Origin: Tannerellaceae bacterium
Lineage (GTDB): Bacteria > Bacteroidota > Bacteroidia > Bacteroidales > Tannerellaceae
Direction: 5' to 3'
Length of the DNA: 45,664 nt
NCBI GenBank assembly: GCA_021203545.1
Contig: JAJQAZ010000031.1
Span: 1-45,664, forward strand
Shown here: piece by piece, positions 42,062 to 45,664 of the stretch
How the letters are laid out: the number at the start of each line of letters is the position of its first letter
Numbering within the stretch: the first letter of the stretch is position 1
Translations under genes and position numbers: made by a program
Notes under the pieces: model-generated
Seen by the model: the letters and a program-made list of their open reading frames with translations, nothing else
Database searches by the model: none
Told to the model about the DNA's origin: nothing

Positions 42062-43761
42062 CGGAATGAAATTCCGGGCATTAGGGTGGCTCCTTCGCGG
42101 TAGTGGGAGTTGATACCGATGAAGAGGTCGTCGAAGGCGTCGGTGCCGTCGGTGCGGAGTTCGGAGGGGTTGTCTTCGGTGTCGCTCTTTTTTTCTTCGG
42201 ATTTGTCTTTTTCTACACCGTTGTAGCCTTTTTTGCGGCCGGTGTTTTCGAGGGTGGCTATGAGGTATTCGTTGTTTTCTTTGTTGATTTCTACGAAGCA
42301 GTATTTTTGCTGCATTTGCAGGGGGTCTATTACTTCTTTGAATACGTCGATGAACATAAAGAATTTATCGTTGTGGAGCATGGTTTCTCCCATATCGATA
42401 GCAGCTACGTTCCAACCCAAAGCGGTTAGTTCGCGGTAGATGGTTTCGTGGAATTTTTCGTTTATTCCGCCATTAGCGTATTTGCGTTGTTTGGCGGTTT
42501 GGTTGTAGTAGAAGCTGACGTTCCGGTTGTATGCCTGGTGGGGTTTGTAATAGTCTGACCATTCCCGGCACAGGTTACGCAGGTCTTTCGGGGCTTTTAC
42601 GAACATACTGCTCAGGATGCGTAGTTTGCGGAATCCGGCTGTTTCTACCCGCTGACCGGTGACTACCCAGTTTATATTTGCATTGTAGTCGAAAGCGATG
42701 TGCAGGCCCTGCTTCAGGTCGATATCCAAATCGAGGTGGGAGGTGTGTTCCTGTAATTTTTTAAAGTCCCATGTTTCGTAGGTGTTGCGGATACGGTTTT
42801 TGGGAGTAGGTTTGATAACGGTACGCAGGTTGTCTACTACGTCCGCCGTTTCTACTACGTAGGTATGTTTTCCGGCTTCAAACGCAGGGTAAAAGCCGTC
42901 TGACTGCCGTTTCTGACGGATATTCAGGATGGAGATGTTAAAGATGCGCTCCGGCAGGATGCGTTTCATGTTGGCGATATAGTCTACACCTACCACTTCG
43001 ACATTCTCTATGGTATCCATTTCGAGGTACAGGTGGCATTTTTGGCGTAGGTGGTTGATGTGTTCCAGTTCTTTTTGTATCATCCATTTGGGCCATGCTT
43101 CATTTGTCATCAGAGCGTGGGCCCGGATGGCTTCTTCCAGTTCATCTTTGATGTTAGGGGTTGCCAGACGTTCATGGTCGAGTATCCATAACCCTTCACG
43201 GGTAAGCGGCCGGTCGGAAAACATCCACATGCCTTTTTTCAGGGGAAAGTCTTCAAACATCCCGGGGGTGCCCGACATGGTAAGGATGAGTTCGTTTTCT
43301 ATATTTTCTTTTTTGGTTCCTTTGGCTTCGTCTACATAGCCGGCATCAAAGGAGTGTGAGTTGGCCGATAGCTTAACATCCTGGCTCAGGATAAAGGTTA
43401 CATGGCCGTTATACCAGTGGATGCAATGTTCCCAGTCGTATGTTTTGGTGAGTGGCATACCGAATCCGGCTGATTTCGGGGCTTTTGAACCGAGATAGAA
43501 GTGGATGCCTTCTTTCAGCCCGGTCATGTTTTCAAGTGCGGTGATGGTGCTGGGAATGGTTCGGGTGAGTCCCTGTTTGAATGACTGGCAATAGATAAAG
43601 GACCTGCCACCGGGCATATAGGATACGATACGGTGCAGGTAGGGAGCTGCTACACCGGTTGTTTTACCTAAACGGCGTGCGCCTATCAGGTCGGCGTTCT
43701 GCGGCATCATTTCATACAGGTACCGCTGACCGGGATTGAGGTAGAAGGGTTTAGTTCCCAT
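42058..43761 (-). CDS. Phage terminase large subunit
   Basis: 567 residues. The ATPase site is visible: Walker A in DLIGARRLGKTTGVAAPYLH (about residue 29) and Walker B in FDAGYVDEAKGTKKE (about 137). The nuclease half (about 330-500) has LHIAFDYNANINWVVTG and EINKENNEYLIATLENTG. It cuts and pumps phage DNA into the head. Its start overlaps the small subunit gene by 11 bases. The stop codon is inside the repeat at 41924-42061. It is far from the portal gene, a non-canonical arrangement. Confidence 0.88.
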   Translation of the reverse strand: MGTKPFYLNPGQRYLYEMMPQNADLIGARRLGKTTGVAAPYLHRIVSYMPGGRSFIYCQSFKQGLTRTIPSTITALENMTGLKEGIHFYLGSKAPKSAGFGMPLTKTYDWEHCIHWYNGHVTFILSQDVKLSANSHSFDAGYVDEAKGTKKENIENELILTMSGTPGMFEDFPLKKGMWMFSDRPLTREGLWILDHERLATPNIKDELEEAIRAHALMTNEAWPKWMIQKELEHINHLRQKCHLYLEMDTIENVEVVGVDYIANMKRILPERIFNISILNIRQKRQSDGFYPAFEAGKHTYVVETADVVDNLRTVIKPTPKNRIRNTYETWDFKKLQEHTSHLDLDIDLKQGLHIAFDYNANINWVVTGQRVETAGFRKLRILSSMFVKAPKDLRNLCREWSDYYKPHQAYNRNVSFYYNQTAKQRKYANGGINEKFHETIYRELTALGWNVAAIDMGETMLHNDKFFMFIDVFKEVIDPLQMQQKYCFVEINKENNEYLIATLENTGRKKGYNGVEKDKSEEKKSDTEDNPSELRTDGTDAFDDLFIGINSHYREGATLMPGISFR

Positions 43762-44371
43762 GGGTACGGTCTATTTTTAGGGGTGTGTCGGAAATGGGGT
43801 CCGCAGGTGGTAGGATTTCGTAGTCGGTATCCTGCGGTGGGTCGTATTCTTTTTTGTATTTGCCGTATTTGATGCGCAGTTTTTCCCGGAGTCCTTCGTC
43901 GGCAGGCGGCAGACCAAGTACCGATACATCACTGGTTGGAACAATGGGAGCCGGATAGATGCGGTCGTAGTCGATGGGTTCGGCTTCGTCTTTTTCCAGC
44001 CGGGCTACTTTGATAAGTTGAGCTACTAATTTGGCGTATACGTCGGGGTTTTCTTCGTTTTCGGATATTTTTTTCCGCAGGCCCTGTATGATTTCATATC
44101 GCAGGTCTTCTTTGTTAATCCTTGTGGCACCTGTTATCACACGCAGGTCTGCCAGGTCGTAATGTGCCTGCCGTTCGCCTATCTGGTGATGTGCCATCAG
44201 CCATTTGACACGTTCACTGTCCGAGCGAAGCGGATTCTTCATGCGTTCGTTATGCAGGTCACGCATCCGGAGAATACGTTTTACTTCGTGTTTAGCAAAT
44301 ATTTTTTCGAGGTCTTTTTCGTCATCGAAAAAATGGATAACCAGGCGTTCCAGAAAGGATTTTTGTTCCAT
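43751..44371 (-). CDS. Probable phage terminase small subunit
   Basis: 206 residues, just upstream of and overlapping the large subunit. A central helix-turn-helix-like segment (about 58-80, WLMAHHQIGERQAHYDLADL) would recognise the packaging site. The C terminus is acidic and Pro-rich (PPQDTDYEILPPADPISDTP), a possible contact with the large subunit. Assignment rests on position and this layout. Confidence 0.7.
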   Translation of the reverse strand: MEQKSFLERLVIHFFDDEKDLEKIFAKHEVKRILRMRDLHNERMKNPLRSDSERVKWLMAHHQIGERQAHYDLADLRVITGATRINKEDLRYEIIQGLRKKISENEENPDVYAKLVAQLIKVARLEKDEAEPIDYDRIYPAPIVPTSDVSVLGLPPADEGLREKLRIKYGKYKKEYDPPQDTDYEILPPADPISDTPLKIDRTHGN

Positions 44372-44384
44372 ATTCTTAAATTTT

Positions 44385-44783
44385 GAGTAGTTGGTAGTTA
44401 GTAGTTAGTAGTTAGTAGTTGGTAGAAATTGGAAAAAACTCAGGATAGAGCTATGCTACCCTGAGTTGTCAACTTCACATTTATTCAACCGCACTATATA
44501 TAATAACCTCGAAAGGTTTTGGTCGGAACTGTTGGTCGGAGGGGATTTGTAATCCCCGACTAATGAGTATGAGGATATCCATATCCGGAAAACAAATAAT
44601 TACCTATTAAATACCAACATACGGTTATATTTAAGCGGATTAAAAATCCTTATACTCTACAGGCGGGGATTGCAAATCCCCTTCAACCAATAACCAGGGT
44701 ACAGATTGCAAATCTGCGCCAGCTATACCATCATTTACTATTTTCTACCAACTACCAACTACTGACTACTATCTACTAACTAC
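44385..44783. repeat. REP-like repeat cluster upstream of the terminase genes
   Basis: The ends are runs of GTAGTTAGTAG and CTACCAACTAC. Inside are palindromes: AACTCAGG/CCCTGAGTT (44438-44467), GGGGATTTGTAATCCCC (44541-44557), GGGGATTGCAAATCCCC (44665-44681) and CAGATTGCAAATCTG (44702-44716). The right end codes for the last residues of the gene at 44769 (VVSR). There is no gene inside; it fills the gap of about 400 bases. Confidence 0.75.
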
Positions 44784-45206
44784 TTTTTTTATCACTCTCA
44801 CAAAGGCTTCTTTTGTTACGGGGTCGTTTACCATGGTGAACGATTCGTAGGCCATGGAGGTTTGGTCCTGGAAGAAGAAGCCACCGGTTACGAGGAGTGA
44901 GTTTCTTTCGTTTTCTGACCAGATGGCGTATAGGTGGTTTCCTTCGGCTGCTTTCCAGCTTTTCAGGGCACCTTGCTTTACTAAGCCGTTCAAAGTGTTG
45001 CGTGTGGACTCGTTTAATGACCACAGGGTAACTATCATCTCGCCGCCGTAGGTGAGGACAGCTAAAGCGGAAATAAGCCGCGAGAGGGTAAAATCTCCCG
45101 CGGATATGAACAGTTCGTTTCTGTCTGTTTCCGATAGTTCCCGCAGGCGGTTCTCGAAACATCCTACGCATGGTTCTACGAATAGATTTTTTATTCTACT
45201 CCCCAT
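44769..45206 (-). CDS. Phage protein of unknown function, weakly PLD-like
   Basis: 145 residues. The order of beta strands (ELFISAGDFTLSRLISALAV, then GGEMIVTLWSLNESTRNTL, then LYAIWSENERNSLLVTGG) recalls phospholipase-D-like folds without the HKD motif; this is a weak resemblance. The C terminus KKVVSR is encoded by the repeat arm at 44769-44783. It overlaps the upstream gene by 16 bases. Confidence 0.45.
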   Translation of the reverse strand: MGSRIKNLFVEPCVGCFENRLRELSETDRNELFISAGDFTLSRLISALAVLTYGGEMIVTLWSLNESTRNTLNGLVKQGALKSWKAAEGNHLYAIWSENERNSLLVTGGFFFQDQTSMAYESFTMVNDPVTKEAFVRVIKKVVSR

Positions 45207-45664
45207 TCTTTCAACTCTTTTTTGCGTTCGGCAACTTTATCCGGTTTTGTTTCGGCATAACGTTCGATGTATTTCCGGTTGGCTTCTATGCGCTTTAGTT
45301 TGCATTCGGCGGCGAATGCAGGGTCCGGCATTTGGTCGATTTGTTCTTTGGTATAGGAACCGGAAGTTTTTTTGCCGGCATACGGATTTTCTTCTTCTTC
45401 TTTTTTATCTTTGTCTTTCGTCTTCTCTTTCTCTTTTTCCTCCTTTTCCTTTTCAAAGAATGCGGCTACTTTATCATAGAAAGCTGATATTTCTTTTTCC
45501 TGTGCATCCAAATCGTTCAGGATGGGGGCGATGATTTCCGGTTCTGCGTTTACGGCTGCTAACCTTTTGGATTTTTTATGCAGACTGCGCAGGTTCAGGT
45601 ATTTATCACCGATTGTTTCGCCTTCTTTTTGCAGCTCTTCCGGCAGACGGTCTTTATAGGTGTC
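45191..45664 (-). CDS. Phage protein with charged coiled-coil region, truncated by the window
   Basis: The reading frame is open to the right edge, so the start is outside. About 157 residues are visible: a helical part (LPEELQKEGETIGDKYLNLR), a highly charged run of Glu and Lys (about 60-90, FEKEKEEKEKEKTKDKDKKE), and a helical end ERKKELKEWGVE. The charged part suggests a coiled coil or disordered linker, possibly a terminase partner or scaffold; this is an inference. Confidence 0.5.
   Translation of the reverse strand, partial: DTYKDRLPEELQKEGETIGDKYLNLRSLHKKSKRLAAVNAEPEIIAPILNDLDAQEKEISAFYDKVAAFFEKEKEEKEKEKTKDKDKKEEEENPYAGKKTSGSYTKEQIDQMPDPAFAAECKLKRIEANRKYIERYAETKPDKVAERKKELKEWGVE

Larger units (their letters stand above)
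19748..45664. mobile_element. Integrated prophage (left part; right end outside the window)
   Basis: The element starts at tRNA-Pro with a tyrosine integrase on the plus strand and continues with lysis, portal, connector, tail, fibre and terminase genes on the minus strand, with no chromosomal housekeeping gene up to the right edge. The set (portal, DUF6712-like connector, HU-like protein, DUF4248, M15 endolysin, large and small terminase) is phage-like and typical of Bacteroidales. A duplicated tRNA 3' end (attR), the capsid and tape-measure genes are not in view. Several genes carry frame breaks at homopolymers, so whether it can be induced is uncertain. Confidence 0.92.

Overview
The window comes from a Bacteroidales chromosome (Bacteroides/Parabacteroides/Dysgonomonas-type). 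This rests on the gene set (coaX, outer-membrane protein, TPR protein, lptC, CNNM/CBS protein and a SurA/PpiD-type chaperone in one run, plus a DUF4837 lipoprotein), on promoter boxes of the Bacteroidetes TAnnTTTG type, and on phage genes typical of gut Bacteroidales (HU-like protein, DUF4248, M15 endolysin, DUF6712-like connector). I cannot name the species.

Bases 1-19747 are chromosome. Nearly everything there is on the minus strand: a Tat-exported SGNH hydrolase; a cluster of purine nucleoside phosphorylase, rhomboid protease, MTA/SAH-type deaminase and DEAD-box helicase; a broken M20 dipeptidase; pdxA with a DUF4837 lipoprotein; a frameshifted rlmN; and the envelope operon coaX - outer-membrane barrel (frameshifted) - TPR - lptC - CNNM/CBS - ppiD-like. 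A small plus-strand gene and tRNA-Pro(CGG) close the region.

From about 19748 to the right edge lies a prophage inserted just downstream of tRNA-Pro. The integrase is on the plus strand and almost all structural genes are on the minus strand, read toward the integrase. From right to left it holds an unknown coiled-coil-like protein (cut by the edge), small and large terminase, a run of small unknown genes separated by repeated intergenic boxes, plus-strand HU and DUF4248 genes, tail proteins, a large tail fibre, holin and M15 endolysin, a membrane-anchored HIRAN-domain gene and a small membrane protein that look like cargo, a tail/baseplate-like protein, the portal and connector, and a probable one-piece spanin. 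The right end, attR and the capsid and tape-measure genes are not in view.

Two patterns run through the window. First, at least ten single-base reading-frame breaks sit in homopolymers (A6, T7, G2, G4, and G/C runs of 6-8), in chromosomal and phage genes alike. Most fit under-called homopolymers in the assembly, but five phage genes break at G/C runs, so phase variation is a real alternative. Second, inverted-repeat elements with GTAGTTAGTAG-type ends (some holding REP-like hairpins around GGATTGCAAATCC) lie at the 3' ends of genes, in several cases supplying the stop codon. The most interesting leads are the membrane HIRAN/TPR gene pair with its operator-like promoter, the repeated boxes between small phage genes, the candidate unimolecular spanin, and the orphan plus-strand mini-transcript at 31.8 kb.
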